Assembly: GCA_037179385.1 (NCBI GenBank)
Contig: CM074193.1
Coordinates: forward strand, 6,221,547-6,285,546
Origin: Holothuria scabra
Lineage: Eukaryota; Echinodermata; Holothuroidea; Aspidochirotida; Holothuriidae
Length of the DNA stretch: 64,000 nucleotides
Reading direction: 5' to 3'
Within the stretch, counting starts at the first letter, position 1, and every line of letters begins with the position of its first letter. The notes below the pieces were generated by a model. It had not been told where the DNA came from. It was given only the letters and a program-made list of their open reading frames with translations, and made no database searches. This document shows positions 45,901 through 55,135 of the stretch, one piece after another. The translations under genes were made by a program, and so were the position numbers.

Positions 45901-47554
45901 CATCCAGAAACCCGACAAGTAAAAAGGCCAAGAAATTTAGAAGATATGAAGCATGTTATAGTCTAGGCCTATCTGAATTTATTCTGAAATTCAGAGTGTG
46001 GCACAATTGCAGAAAACTGTACCTGCAACTGCATGGATATAAGCGTATCTTTGTCACGGTAGCTGGGTAGGCCTAGCCCTTGAACAGGGCTGTGTGTTAC
46101 GTCACATGGCCTAAGCTCATTACACTCCACATCACAGCCCTTGCCCCGTTAACACAAAAAATCCCGTCATTAGGCGACCTTGGCCAGGGTCGTCATCTCT
46201 CACGTGCACAAATTCCTATGTTTTCTCACCAAACTTTACACAGATGACCTCTGGCACCGCATCCACCTTTCTGTATAAGCTGTTCACCCAGATTCGATGT
46301 TATAATGGTGTATTTTGCCTCGAAAAATTGAACGTAACACTAACTCAATGCGCCATGTTTGCAAGCTTTCGAACGACTAAGTCTTCGGTCTTCGATCCTA
46401 CTAAACCACGCGTTGGCACGCCTGGCTATACCTTGTGTACCCAGGCATGCGCTGACACGCTGGATGTTAATTTAGTTAACGCTGATAATTATTTCATTAA
46501 ATGCTATCGGCTTGTACGGCAGCGCGTGGAACTTGAGACAGGGCGTACCAGCGGGTGTCAGCGCGCGGAATAGAAGGACTCGTCGTCTTCGTGATATCCA
46601 CTTTGGGGTCAAAGGTCATACCAGGGGTTTCCACTTATTCAAAAAGTTTTCACACTTAGAGAAATTTTGACAACGTTTCAACAATTTCAAAAACATTCAG
46701 AAGCTTCAAATACTAACAAACAAGAATTTTTCATATGAAATTTGCATTCATTAGGTGGAATGATCGTTAAAGTTATCGATTTGGTGAAATGGTTACAACG
46801 TTCTAGGAATGATTTTTGACTATTTGCAAGTTCATGTAGAAACACTTATTGTACGAGGGCTCATTCAAACGACGGAGTTTCTAACCAGAATCGAAGTGTC
46901 ATTTTGCTGCATTTTGACCTCAGACTGTCCATGAAAGCCGATTTATTGCTAACTTTTCAATTGAAAGTTACTTGCACATCATTTTGTGGTAATGTAAGTT
47001 CGATGTGTGTAATATTTATCAGTTTAGAACGTACTTTGTTCTGAAAGCCTAATGATGGGATTCCCTGTGTTAGCGGGCAAGGGCTGTGATGTGGAGTGTA
47101 ATGAGCTTAGGCCATGTAACGTAACACACAGCCCTGTTCAAGGGCTAGGTAGGCCTAGCCCAAATTGAATATTATCATCAGCCAGCATCAATATAATTTT
47201 TTGCCCAGGTGACCAGTGGGGGGGGCTGCTGGGGGCTGGGCGATTCAGTGGGGGCTCCAACCCCAAGCCCCCGTAGCTACGCCACTGCCTACCCTGGGTA
47301 CAACTTACGAGTTACAAGGAGCCGGACGCATTCAGTTCAACGACTGAGAAGTGCCGGTCACTCAGTGTGGAAAATTTTTTTCGCACAACTAGGCCCAGTT
47401 ACAGTGCAATACGCATGACTAAGACTAACACGTGTCTTTTTGGCTCAATTACTCTAACGTTACAACTTGAAAAAATAATGTAAAGTCAGCTCACCTGACT
47501 TCGTTCCTTGTGAACTCTTTGAGCAGCCTTTTGGGCTTTGTTGTAGGAAGACAT
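24851..47554 (-). CDS. UTP11: UTP11, U3 snoRNA-associated SSU processome protein (complete, 8 exons)
   Basis: Nucleolar component of the small-subunit processome that works with U3 snoRNA in early 18S rRNA maturation. Coding exons in transcript order: 47554-47495, 32174-32113, 30909-30807, 29995-29882, 27558-27462, 27175-27027, 26759-26649, 24934-24851. They total 780 nt, or 259 residues plus stop; human UTP11 is about 253. All introns are GT-AG and phases agree. Visible landmarks are an N-terminal HKERSQ, then RKRLGLLEKKKDY, ERNPDEFYHRMI, KSSLHLLDA, KHTFFVDTRKE, the FNRPKLEDL motif and a basic C-terminus ending YYKRKR. The protein is lysine-rich, acidic near its middle and lacks membrane segments. 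Intron 1 spans 15.3 kb and hosts a whole Harbinger element. Confidence 0.97.
25681..25898 (-). mobile_element. tRNA-derived SINE, near full-length copy
   Basis: On the - strand it begins GGTAAGAGCATCGGCCTCTC (tRNA-like head), continues through ACCAAAGACTCTAAAATGG and the CAATGGAGTAGGGAAAACA body, and ends with GAAACTGGGCTGTAAAACTC. It is the same family as 1719-1962. Confidence 0.85.
25948..26027 (+). mobile_element. SINE tail fragment, inverted to 25681-25898
   Basis: Contains only the 3' part: AAAAAAGGCCGTTGCCGGC, ACTTGAACCAATAGGTTGG and CTGTAAAACTCCATCTAACT with TAAC repeats. With the preceding copy it forms an inverted pair separated by about 50 bp. Confidence 0.8.
26440..26568 (+). mobile_element. 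DR1/microsatellite element, 3' remnant (between UTP11 exons 7 and 8)
   Basis: Contains CCTTTGACCTCTGGAGATAT, GAGCAAAGTGTCAGAAACAC, a short CA stretch, GCCATAATGGATGCATTGG and the hairpin TTGGTTT-x(12)-AAACCAA (26543-26568). Confidence 0.6.
26649..26759 (-). CDS. UTP11: UTP11 exon 7
   Basis: Acceptor CATTGACAG, donor GTAAGAAT, phase 0 at both ends (37 codons). It encodes a long basic helix including KAKHEQYDELVHRIKREKQL, equivalent to the ERQKQYNCLTQRIEREKKL region. Confidence 0.95.
27027..27175 (-). CDS. UTP11: UTP11 exon 6
   Basis: Acceptor TATTTTCCAG, donor GTAAGAAA. It encodes NFDVAKRLGTHPSLLHRAFN and RPKLEDL, followed by an acidic stretch (EDDNDEDEE). It matches FDVATHLQTAPELVDRVFNR plus the acidic linker of variable length. 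Confidence 0.96.
27462..27558 (-). CDS. UTP11: UTP11 exon 5
   Basis: Acceptor TTTGTAG, donor GTAAGT, ends in phase 1. It encodes KINKMKSSLHLLDA and NKHTFFVDTRKE, equivalent to KIERLKSELHLLD and NKHVFFFDTKKE. Confidence 0.95.
27559..29881. other. UTP11 intron 4, no recognisable element
   Basis: A+T-rich intron without recognised genes. From about 28.1 kb onwards the heptamers TACAGTA/TACTGTA become frequent (see findings). Confidence 0.5.
29882..29995 (-). CDS. UTP11: UTP11 exon 4
   Basis: Acceptor TTTTAAAG, donor GTAAGT, phase 0 at both ends (38 codons). It encodes DGMTKRLIEEEPITYEQQQL and MDSQDIRYVTYKRNIE, matching the D-G-x-H-I and LMRTQDVKYIEMKR part of UTP11. Confidence 0.95.
30807..30909 (-). 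CDS. UTP11: UTP11 exon 3
   Basis: Starts after TATACTACAG, with one base completing an arginine codon, and ends in phase 0 before GTTAGT. It encodes KLLKQKALERNPDEFYHRMI, matching LKALRKKALEKNPDEFYYKM in the vertebrate protein. Confidence 0.96.
31151..31350 (+). mobile_element. SINE copy in UTP11 intron 2
   Basis: The head is TTAAGTGGTTAGAGCATTC with GAGTTCGACTCCTGGCC as the B box. The body GTGCTTGGCGCTCAATACC, GCAACGCAGTAGGGAAAACA and a diverged tail (GAAACTGAGCC) follow. Confidence 0.7.
32113..32174 (-). CDS. UTP11: UTP11 exon 2
   Basis: Acceptor TTCATACAG, donor GTGAGT, ends in phase 2. It encodes LESRKRLGLLEKKKDYRLRA, which aligns with the vertebrate R-KHLGLLEKKKDYKLRA block, the most recognisable signature of UTP11. 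Confidence 0.96.
32175..35727. other. First part (by coordinate) of UTP11 intron 1
   Basis: Contains the inverted copy of the TAGCTACCCGAAAATTC/ACGCGGAGCTTG repeat at about 32489-32540, G-runs flanking 34636-34735, and dense TACWGTA motifs. No coding signal. Confidence 0.45.
35728..39136. mobile_element. Long-TIR non-autonomous element, 3.4 kb, related to 46074-47147
   Basis: The left arm (about 35728-35848) and right arm (about 39018-39136) are inverted copies. They share AGCCCTC-AACAG-GCTGTGT, TTAC-TGGCCTAGGCTCATT, ACACAGC-CTTG and GTACCCAC. The left arm has a 21-bp tandem duplication (CTGTGTTTTTATTACTTGG). Flanks do not give a clear target duplication. The interior has no recognisable transposase and holds a 145-bp-unit repeat array (36190-36950) and GGTTGTCC-rich DNA. 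Boundaries come from arm homology and are approximate. Confidence 0.6.
36190..36950 (+). repeat. 145-bp-unit DR1 array and CA microsatellite, copy in UTP11 intron 1
   Basis: Units are anchored by ACCATCTTCTGACCA at about 36467 and 36611 (period about 144 bp), with TGACCTTTGACCTCAACC near 36728. It ends AACAAGCAAGGTGTCGCAAAC, a CA microsatellite (36862-36890) and a decayed hairpin (GATTTCTCTATCATCAAAAC). It is the same family as 15545-17245. Confidence 0.75.
40237..43474 (+). pseudogene. Harbinger DDE transposase, two exons, one in-frame stop
   Basis: Exon 1 is 40237-40577 (donor GTCAGT) and exon 2 is 42547-43474 (acceptor ATTTTACAG). The phase is continuous and gives 422 codons plus TAA. Exon 1 has a glutamate-rich start, a basic RKKRRKHKYW stretch and the helical FFR-type region (YFRLTREQFKQVL). 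Exon 2 opens RFLATGETYALLDFQYAV, a hallmark of the family. The DDE_Tnp_4 catalytic residues are visible: D in VGAIDGKH (codon 42761), D in VIVGDEAFPL (codon 43037) and E in RRIVENAFGILAARWRI (codon 43148). The only break is TGA at 40387-40389 (codon 51), plausibly a CGA-to-TGA change. Translation could in principle restart downstream, but no good ATG precedes the conserved region. Confidence 0.94.
41396..44984 (-). pseudogene. Harbinger accessory protein with MADF domain (4 exons, frameshifted)
   Basis: This is the DNA-binding partner that Harbinger elements encode beside the transposase. Exons in order: 44984-44819 (ATG at 44984), 44065-43909, 43594-43484, and 42034 down to 41396. All introns are GT-AG with matching phases. 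Exons 1-2 give a MADF domain: LGELVRQNPVLYDPTLPGHK, IWNSIATAM, then WKSKWRNLRDTYVRKRKEL and KWPFMETMGFLIPYI. Exon 3 is acidic. Exon 4 reads on in frame through a basic stretch (GKGKRKASKEV, AHKKRRAERE) but shifts frame at a GA-dinucleotide tract (41782-41793). In the original frame it stops at 41691-41689. The expected family C-terminus (FYESCSIRAKKLPPALRGLL, LQISSILYNAENP) continues in another frame to 41396. One extra GA unit or one lost base would explain this; an assembly error is also possible. Confidence 0.85.
44391..44572. mobile_element. Nested G-rich foldback MITE inside the Harbinger element
   Basis: The ends read TAGGCCCGTAGC and (reverse complement of the right end) GGCCTGTAGCCAC. 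The flanks are GAAATTTAAC on the left and GAAATTAAC on the right, an imperfect duplication. The interior contains G runs and GGGGGCATTGCCCC-type palindromes. It lies between exons 1 and 2 of the MADF gene, so it inserted into the transposon after the latter was in place or travelled with it. Confidence 0.65.
46074..47147. mobile_element. Long-TIR non-autonomous DNA transposon, 1,074 bp, 8-bp TSD
   Basis: Terminal inverted repeats of about 105 bp start TAGCCCTTGAACAGGGCTGT and match closely through CATGGCCTAAGCTCATT, ACTCCACATCACAGCCCTTG and CATTAGGC. The flanks are perfect direct repeats GGTAGGCC at 46066-46073 and 47148-47155. Each tip can itself fold (AGCCCT-TGAAC-AGGGCT). The interior has one 109-codon open frame at 46244-46573 with no recognised similarity. 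An 8-bp duplication fits hAT-like or P-like elements; the superfamily is not established. Confidence 0.85.
47495..47554 (-). CDS. UTP11: UTP11 exon 1 (start codon)
   Basis: ATG at 47554-47552 opens MSSYNKAQKAAQRVHKERSQ, equivalent to the basic N-terminus of the family (K-x-R-x-REHRERSQP in vertebrates). The donor GTGAGC is in phase 0. The nearest remains of a LINE begin about 260 bp upstream, so the core promoter must be in 47555-47810 unless there is a non-coding 5' exon. Confidence 0.95.
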
Positions 47555-47811
47555 TGCTTTAGATCTAATTTATGTTGTTTAATCTGTTACAGAAATTGAG
47601 ACTTGAGAGTAATTACGGTGCGAGAAGCAAAGCTGAAGCTGCATTGAAATTCATCATAACATTTGTTGCAACATAATATTATATGTCATCACAAGATTCA
47701 AGATGGTGTTTTTCATTGCAAGTTAATTACCAAACACGAGTTTACACATTTTGCAGTAAGAGTCTTTTCTCCAAAACTCTTCTTCCTCTTCTTTTTCTTC
47801 ACTCTGATTCA

Positions 47812-48879
47812 GGGCGAACGCTTGGAAGGCCTTCGATACTGTTCCTCATGAACTGCTGAAGACCAAGCTGTAAACACTTGGTGTTTCAAATCAGATTCTT
47901 CGTTGGGTTGATGACTTTCTTGTTGATCGTAAACAATCTGTTGTTGTCAATGGACCCGGTCTCCCCCGATGCAAGTTCTGTCTGGAGTTCCCCAGGGGTC
48001 TGTCCTTGGACCGATTCTCTTCTTGGTGCATATCAATGATATCGTCGATGGTGTTTCTTCCAAGGTTCGCCTTTTTGCAGATGATTGTGTCTGTTACCGT
48101 ATTATTGAGTCCGATGAGGATTGTCATAAACTTCAGAATGATATCAAGCAGTTGGGGCTGTGGGCTTCCACGTGGGGAATGAGATTTCAGCCCACTAAGT
48201 GTAGCGTTATTACTTTTGCTCGGAAAAAAAGTCCCATACTTTTTAGGTATGTTCTAAATAGGATTGAGCTCCCGAGAGTAGATAGTATTAAGTATCTTGG
48301 AATTACCATCACTAAAGATCTGAACTGGGAGAAGCATATTCAAAACACCTGTAACAAGGGAAATAAGATTCTTGGTATTTTGTATAGAAATCTTTCTTCC
48401 TGCCCTGGTAATGTCAAGTTAATGGCTTATAAAGGAATCCTTCGGCCTGTGCTGGAATACGCCGGTAGTGTTTGGGACCCCACCAGGTTTACCTGCGCGA
48501 CAAGCTTGAGAGTATACAAAAACGGTCTGCTAGATTTATTGCCTCTGACTATTCAAGGGAGCCAGGCTCAATGACCAGGCTCCTTAAGGAACTAAACCTT
48601 CTGCCCTTAACTGAAAGACGGAGGAAAAGTAGATTGATCCTTTTTTCCAAAGGTATGTTTGGCCTGGCTCAGTTACCTGTTGATTGTCTCCAGCGGCCTA
48701 CTCGTAGAACCCGTTTAATGCATGACCTTCATGTCTGTCTCCCACATACTAGTACTAACTGTTATAAATTTAGCTTCTTGCCTCGTACCATTAAGGATTG
48801 GAATCATCTCCCCCTGAATGTAATGAGGGTTGCCTCTGTCCATAAGGACCCTATCACCTATATTACTGGGCATATTTAG
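47812..48879 (+). pseudogene. 5'-truncated non-LTR retrotransposon reverse transcriptase fragment
   Basis: The reading is ANAWKAFDTVPHELLKTKL, a stop, LGVSNQILRWVDDFL, a frameshift, LSGVPQGSVLGPILFL, VRLFADDC (catalytic DD near 48077), GLWASTWGMRFQPTKC, YLGITITKDLNWEKHI, a second frameshift near 48480, then ESIQKRSARFI and YKFSFLPRTIKDWNHLPLN, ending at TAG 48877-48879. This is the C-terminal part of the reverse transcriptase and the downstream thumb region of a Jockey/CR1-group LINE. The endonuclease and the first half of the transcriptase are missing. It is a dead copy immediately upstream of UTP11 on the opposite strand. Confidence 0.88.
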
Positions 48880-49568
48880 CCTCTCGACGCATGCGTGGTG
48901 AAAGAATGTCCTTTGGATGTGTCACCTTTATTGAAGAAGAAGAAGGCTATACCGTTCTGTTGCATAATGGAGGGCTTTGGGTTCAAGTTGGGAGTTGGTG
49001 GATGCAAACCAATGCTAGCAATTCTGACTCTTATTTCAACACTTGCCTCCGTCTGTTCTTTCCAACTCTTCACTTTCTCAATCCTTACCATCTTCCTCAC
49101 AATACCGCTAGCCATGTTTCACTAGTTCTCGTCCCATCATCATTATTTTATCATTTTTAATTCGGTCTTTTTTATATGGAATTGAATTTTTATTTACAAA
49201 GAAGAGTAAAAAATAACGAGTCTCAGGCATAGGAAAGGCTATTTCCGTCTGTCTGTTGGTGCGGGGTGTCAATTTTTTAAAACTTTCTCTACACTCCGAG
49301 CAAACTGATCGTGGCGCTCCGCTAAGACGGAAATTCAGCACCCCACAAAAATGTACAGACCTCGATCAGCCCCCACAATGAGAAAATCCTGGTTACTGTT
49401 GACTGGTCTTTAGTATATTAACACTTAACCTTATTTTATTCATTCTTATTTTTAACTGTTACGAGTAAGAATATGCCTGACTATTTCCAAGTTCCATCAG
49501 TCTCCCTGCCTCACATGATTAGCATAAACTGAAAGCCATGGGCCTGGGCATGACGTTAAACTGCATCT

Positions 49569-49756
49569 AGGGTGTGGCTTCTGTTCTATATTCAGCCAGT
49601 CTAGAGCAGGACCACACATGTTTGCCCTTTAGAGGGCGGTTACTTGTCCATTTGGGACGTTTAGCTCCTTAAGGGAGCAGAACCGTCCTCCGGGAGTAAA
49701 TGTTGGTTTTCGCCCCTTGGCTCTTCGCCAGAGAGTCGTGGGGACTTTTAGAAAAA
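49569..49756 (-). repeat. Mini-hairpin string repeat, copy 2 (inverted)
   Basis: Reverse complement of copy 1 with about 10% differences. The GTCC/GGAC and GCCCT/AGGGC hairpins are kept, and the GCTCC hairpin has a changed loop (GCTCC-CTTAA-GGAGC). The apparent open frame starting near 49717 is a by-product of this repeat. Confidence 0.8.
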
Positions 49757-52728
49757 AGCCATGGAATACTCATGCTGAAATAACACTTGATCGAATCACG
49801 TTCGCGAATCTTCTCGCGTTTGTTAGCCTAGTTTCAGTTCTTGAACTGAAAGGATACATGTGTCACAATTTGGCCCATTTTAAAGAAATTATTGATATAC
49901 ATATCGTTCACGTAAAACCCGTTTATATACTATACCGTACTGTATACTATGATGCATACTATCACACATCGGTCCTGATTCTTTGGGTCGAGCAATTATA
50001 TAAACACTTAGTTTTCTCCGACTTTATAAACATTTTTAGCCATGAAACACTACATGGTTAGCCATTCAATTTTTCTGAAAGCGAAATGTTAATGAATTAG
50101 ACAAATGTGCTAAGGATCTAAACTTGTTTGAAAGTGAGGGCAAAAAGTGTTTAGGAAAACATTTTATTTCCACCCACACACCGTGACCGAGTCGTGAACT
50201 CCAGTCTGCAGATAAAGTCGGGTATTGAAAAAACGGTCAGCAATGACTGGCGTGCCTCTTCTCCCAGAAGGGCAGAAATGCTGTGGAGGCAATTCTGAGG
50301 AAATATTAGAGCAGTCCATTCATTAGGACAATAATCAGAACTAATTTCCTTTTCAATGAAGAGCCGAGACATAGTATAGCGCTTAACATTATTAGAGCTA
50401 TTTTTCACGAAAATGGAATATTGATAATCTTAAAATACCGTAACAATTACGTGAAACATTCACAGGTTTTATGCTTCCACAATCTCACGAAATAGTGAAA
50501 AATCTTTAACACTAATAGCAGTACTTTCTGTGTTATTATTATTACTACCATAGAACAATAATCAAACAGATAAGTTGTTTGTAGTTTGTACCATTGCGCC
50601 CTGATTACCTCTTCGAATCAATACTTTCATACAGTAGCCTATCTATGAATGAAATGCTATTTGTTGAACATCATCTTAAAACCCCAACAGGGTCGACTTT
50701 TGAAGGTTGTTATTTTTGAAGTATTTAAAGTTTTCTTTTATTTGTACCCCGTAACTTTATCCCTTTTGGCCTCCCACACCCTAGAGGACAATAGCTTGAT
50801 CGCCGTTTGGCCGCGAAGAATTTCCCATTTTGCCCCCTGATATCCGGTCATTACGCCCATGGCCAATAAAACGTGTGGTGAAGCATATTAATTGAATGTA
50901 TCCATCACTTTTGTCATTCTATATCAACTCGTTCACATAGCTTATGGTACATTGATGACTGAAAAGGTTGTTTTACCAAACTACAGACAATCAAAATAAT
51001 CGAGGTTATTATCAACCTTTTGATATGATCATTTGATTGACAATAAAAGACGTGGTCTGTTATTTAATTGTAACATCTAAAACTATGCTCTATTTGAAAA
51101 ATGAACTAGCTTATTATTTCTCGTGCAATAATCTCAGACGGAAATCATTTTAAAATATTTCTTCCTTGAAATCGGTAACTTTTAATTGGATAAAATTACC
51201 TTTGCCCCACCGACTGAATTAAACGAGGGGCATTTGCCGTCAGAAATGTTGAGTCATATCACACCCATCGATTATAAAGGATAAAGTGGTATAAAACCTG
51301 CCAGGTGTTGTCAATGTTCTAGAAACAAGATTAATAGACATGCACATTGAAAATATAAAATGTCTTGAAATTCCGACCTTGTTTTATAGTGTACTTTTCT
51401 CTCTCTCTCTCTCTGTTCCATACAAGTCATATCCGTTACACGCTGCAATAAAAGATAAAGGAAGATAACGCCATCATTATAATGATTACAGTCACTACGT
51501 CATTATTACTCGACGTTTTTACTGAACTAAACCAAGAAAAGAAGTCCCGTTTCCTAACTCTGCGGGGACAACTGCAGTAGCTTAAATGCTCTGTGGCTGA
51601 TCACAATACTACCCAAAGTTTCCGTTTATTACTTTTCCTCCTTTAACATTTTCGAATATTGGAGTCATATCACTTCATATTGTATTGACAAGTTTTTGGC
51701 AGGTTCTGATCCCCCAAACTTGAAGCCATTTCTGATAGTCTCAACACCACCACAGGGAGGACCATGGTCAACAATGGTTAGAAGCACATATCCCAAAATA
51801 CCCTATTTTCATGTTTCTCTTCATTCTGGTACAGTTTTCTTATATTATGCTTACCCACTTTTCCGATCACGTGGTTGTAAATGCTTCTACAACAAGGAAG
51901 TTTACCACCGATAAATGCCACAACTGACTTGCAAACTACATTTGTTATATTTCGTGTACTGATACCTGAAACTGGTAAAGTTTACAGGTACAAACTATGC
52001 GAGTACACGAAGTTTTTTACACCGTTTTAAAATTTATGCAACGTGATAGTAATGCCCTTAGCTAAAACTATTGTACTGTATGGCGTTTTTACTTGAATAC
52101 ATTTCAGTTGTGATTCACAGCAGAAGTCCATATAGCCTGCGAACGAACTTTTTTTGTCCAAGTTATCAATGCGAAAAAGGGGTGGCAGTCTTAAGGGCAG
52201 CCCACACTCAGGAGCGCTATGCAGGCTAAAGTCCAAACTGTAAAGTATCTCATTCAGATCTCTTCATCTTTATATTATTAGTGTCTCGGTATTATTTACT
52301 GTAATATCTTTATTAAAAATTCATCGAGAGACGTTTTTCGAAAATAATTTACCCCTATGTAGAAAATTAATTTTTCAAAGGACTTTCTCTGTGATGTAAT
52401 ATCTTAGAGGGATGAATTTTTAAGGAACATTGGTGCTATTAGTCTGCTCATGAGAAGATACACTTGACAATTCCAGTGGCATGATAATTCCGCCTTCTGT
52501 ATGGTGGTGTTAGGCTCACAAGGGAAAACAAGCCTGTAAGTTTAATAAAAATTTATATGACAAAGAAGGTTTGGCCCGAGCTCCTGTTGTCTCCAACTAC
52601 CATTCACATTACATGGTCAGAACTTGGACTTTGATTTTGCAATTTTGTTTGTTCAGTTTCTTAAATAACAACTGCATACTTTGCAAATTTGCAGTCACAG
52701 AACTTGCAGGCATATACGACAACATTGT
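49757..52728. other. A+T-rich intergenic DNA upstream of UTP11
   Basis: No gene recognised. A CT dinucleotide tract is present at 51403-51416. Open frames here are short and without similarity that I recognise. Confidence 0.45.
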
Positions 52729-52732
52729 TTAA

Positions 52733-52988
52733 AGAGCAAGAGCAGTCCACCAAAACTTATTTTGAAGCAACAGCTAAATCTCAAATTTAGTCTTATGTAG
52801 TCTTTAAAGTATCTTTCATAATATTTCAAAACTTCAATATTGCATGCATATTCAAGGTTATGCAAGCAGTTATTCCTAGTAAATTTTACGATTGGGGAGA
52901 AAAAACATAGTCACCTGATACTTAACAGCCAATCATGATACAGTGGAGCCTACTATACTAAGTCAAGTTGAGGTGACATCATTTCTCT
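52733..52988 (+). mobile_element. TTAA MITE of a 256-bp family, copy 3
   Basis: Starts AGAGCAAGAGCAGTCC after TTAA (52729-52732) and ends GGTGACATCATTTCTCT. The right TTAA has decayed to ATAG. It is 256 bp and shares internal GGGGAGAAAAAACATAGTCA-type sequence with the other copies. Confidence 0.5.
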
Positions 52989-53144
52989 ATAGCTGGTTTT
53001 AGTACGTGTCTCTCTAACCACAACGTGGGAGCACCATATTTTAAAATAACATGAATAGAGAGGGCATAGTGAATTATTAGGATATATACACTACTGTGTC
53101 AGCTTAATACTGGACCGGACCGCGATGAGGGGTAGGGTTGAAAG

Positions 53145-55135
53145 CAGTGGCGTAGCTACTGGGGGGGGGGGCAGGGGGGCAAGTTGCCCCCCCCTGGAAA
53201 AATTTTTTGGGAAATTTGATGAAAATGGGGAAATTTGATGAATCTTCTTATTATTACAAAAATTTCACAAAAATTTCTCAGAATTTTTGTTAGAATAAGA
53301 AATTGTGAGACATTTCAAATACATAATTCGTATTTTCATGCAACAAATTAACTCAGATTTCGTCAGTGTCTCAGGAACCGGCCCAATTCGCGTTCCACTG
53401 AAATGCCCTCGTCGCGTAGCAGATTGAATGTTCTCTTGTGCTTGTATACGCACGGGGGTTATGATCAGTGCATTTCAGTGCACAGGAAGCTGTTATTCAG
53501 GTGATACTTTGGGAATTCATTAGTAAAAGGATGTGAAAACTGACAAGTCACTACCGTAGACCCCCGAGGTTGTTATGTTCTTCTACAAGCTAGCATGCAG
53601 TAGCTGTACGATTTTACTCTGTGTACATAACGATGGATCGGGCTGAAACAATCCATGGCCAACGATAAACTTAAAGTTAATCTAGAAATTTGAATTAACG
53701 GGAACCGTTGGCACACTTAGATTTTGTTACTTAGCCTAATCCTTGGAAACTTACAAGCTAGTTCGGGAAAATAGCTTTCTGCTCACTTTGAGTGTTTCAA
53801 TAAATGGACAATGAGTACCTATTCTACACATAACAGACTGCTTTTCTCACAGGATATCCTGTGTGATCGAGCCACTATTAGGCCTCCTTAGTGTCGTGCG
53901 AAGAGGAGACCATTGGGCCATGCCCCCCTAAAAGATGCCATTTTTTCTTTGTTCTTAAAAGTACGTAGTCTAACTTTATTAACACAGATTTTACTTCAAA
54001 AGATAGCATATGTGGCACCAGAATGCTTATAAGGACATCCAATTTTTCAAAATTTTTCAAAGGGGAAGGATTGTCCTTGCAAGGTCTTTCAGTGATGCCA
54101 ATTTTTTTAATTCCTACAAATAGACCTAGGCAAATTCTGTCAAATTCCAATTTTTACTTAAAAAGGTAGACTCTATTTCCCACTGGTGGCATCGATAAAA
54201 AAGACTACATGTTTAGATTCTCTTTACAAGCATAAATACGCTATTTTAGCCATCTGAGGGTCTGATTTTTCGAAATTTTCTTTTCACTCCGCGCCAGCCA
54301 ATGGTGGCGCTTCGCTCGGTCTTTTGGGCAAAATTACATATATGGAGTAAAATTAGCTCTTAACTCTCTGATCACTTTGCAGTTTGCGAACACATTTTGA
54401 AGTGAGCATTTTATTGCAAACGACAGAGGAAGAAAGCGACTGGCTAGATTCTTCGTATTAGCCTGGAAAATGCTATTTCCGGCCATCTAAGGGGTCTGAT
54501 TTTTCCAAATTTTCTCTACGCTCCGCGCCAACCAATGGTGGCGCTCCGCTTAGATAATCTTTATGACAAAATAATATTTTGTGACCAAGAAATACCATAA
54601 ATACCGATCAATGCTCTTTTATTTGGACTTCTAAAAGTGTGCAAATTTAATGACAAGTTTTACTTCGTAAGGTAGCATAAATGGCATAAAAGTGCATATA
54701 AAGACACAAAAGTTTCAGTTTTATCCTCATGAACCACCACGATTCAACCTTTAACACTGTTCCTGTCAAAGTCGAAAATCTTGCACCATTTTGCATGTAG
54801 GCTACTTGAAAACGTGAAATAATTTCCGGACACCCCTCCCCTTAGGCCATACTGCATGCCCCCCCCCCTTCAGAGAAATCCTGCGTACGCCACTGCTTTA
54901 GTACAAACAAATAAACCAGATATTGTTTACCAAAATAATACACTTTGTTATTTCCGATTGCTCTGTGTTATACTTTAAGATTAAAATGCAGGTAATATTA
55001 CAAAATGCCAAGGTAATATTGTTATTCTTGTAAGTTTGCATATTTTATATGAAATACATACACATTGACCGGGAAAAGTTTTGGGGAAATTTCATACCTT
55101 TGCCCCCCCTGGAAAAAATCCTAGCTACGCCACTG
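53145..55135. mobile_element. hAT-like non-autonomous transposon, 1,991 bp, 8-bp TSD
   Basis: The ends are a perfect 14-bp inverted repeat CAGTGGCGTAGCTA, each followed inward by a poly-G/GGGGGGGCA stretch. Perfect direct repeats GTTGAAAG flank it at 53137-53144 and 55136-55143. The interior has no transposase. It carries two related units (about 54240-54330 and 54470-54555) with the hairpin GCGCCA-x(8)-TGGCGC. It also has an extra internal end-like sequence CGTACGCCACTGC at 54884-54896, suggesting a nested or composite copy. A lone fragment of the same internal unit occurs at 49200-49345. Confidence 0.85.

Noticed and set aside
46244..46573. Possible transposase fragment inside the long-TIR element
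   Set aside because: No motif of any transposase family seen in the 109-codon frame; left as unassigned interior.
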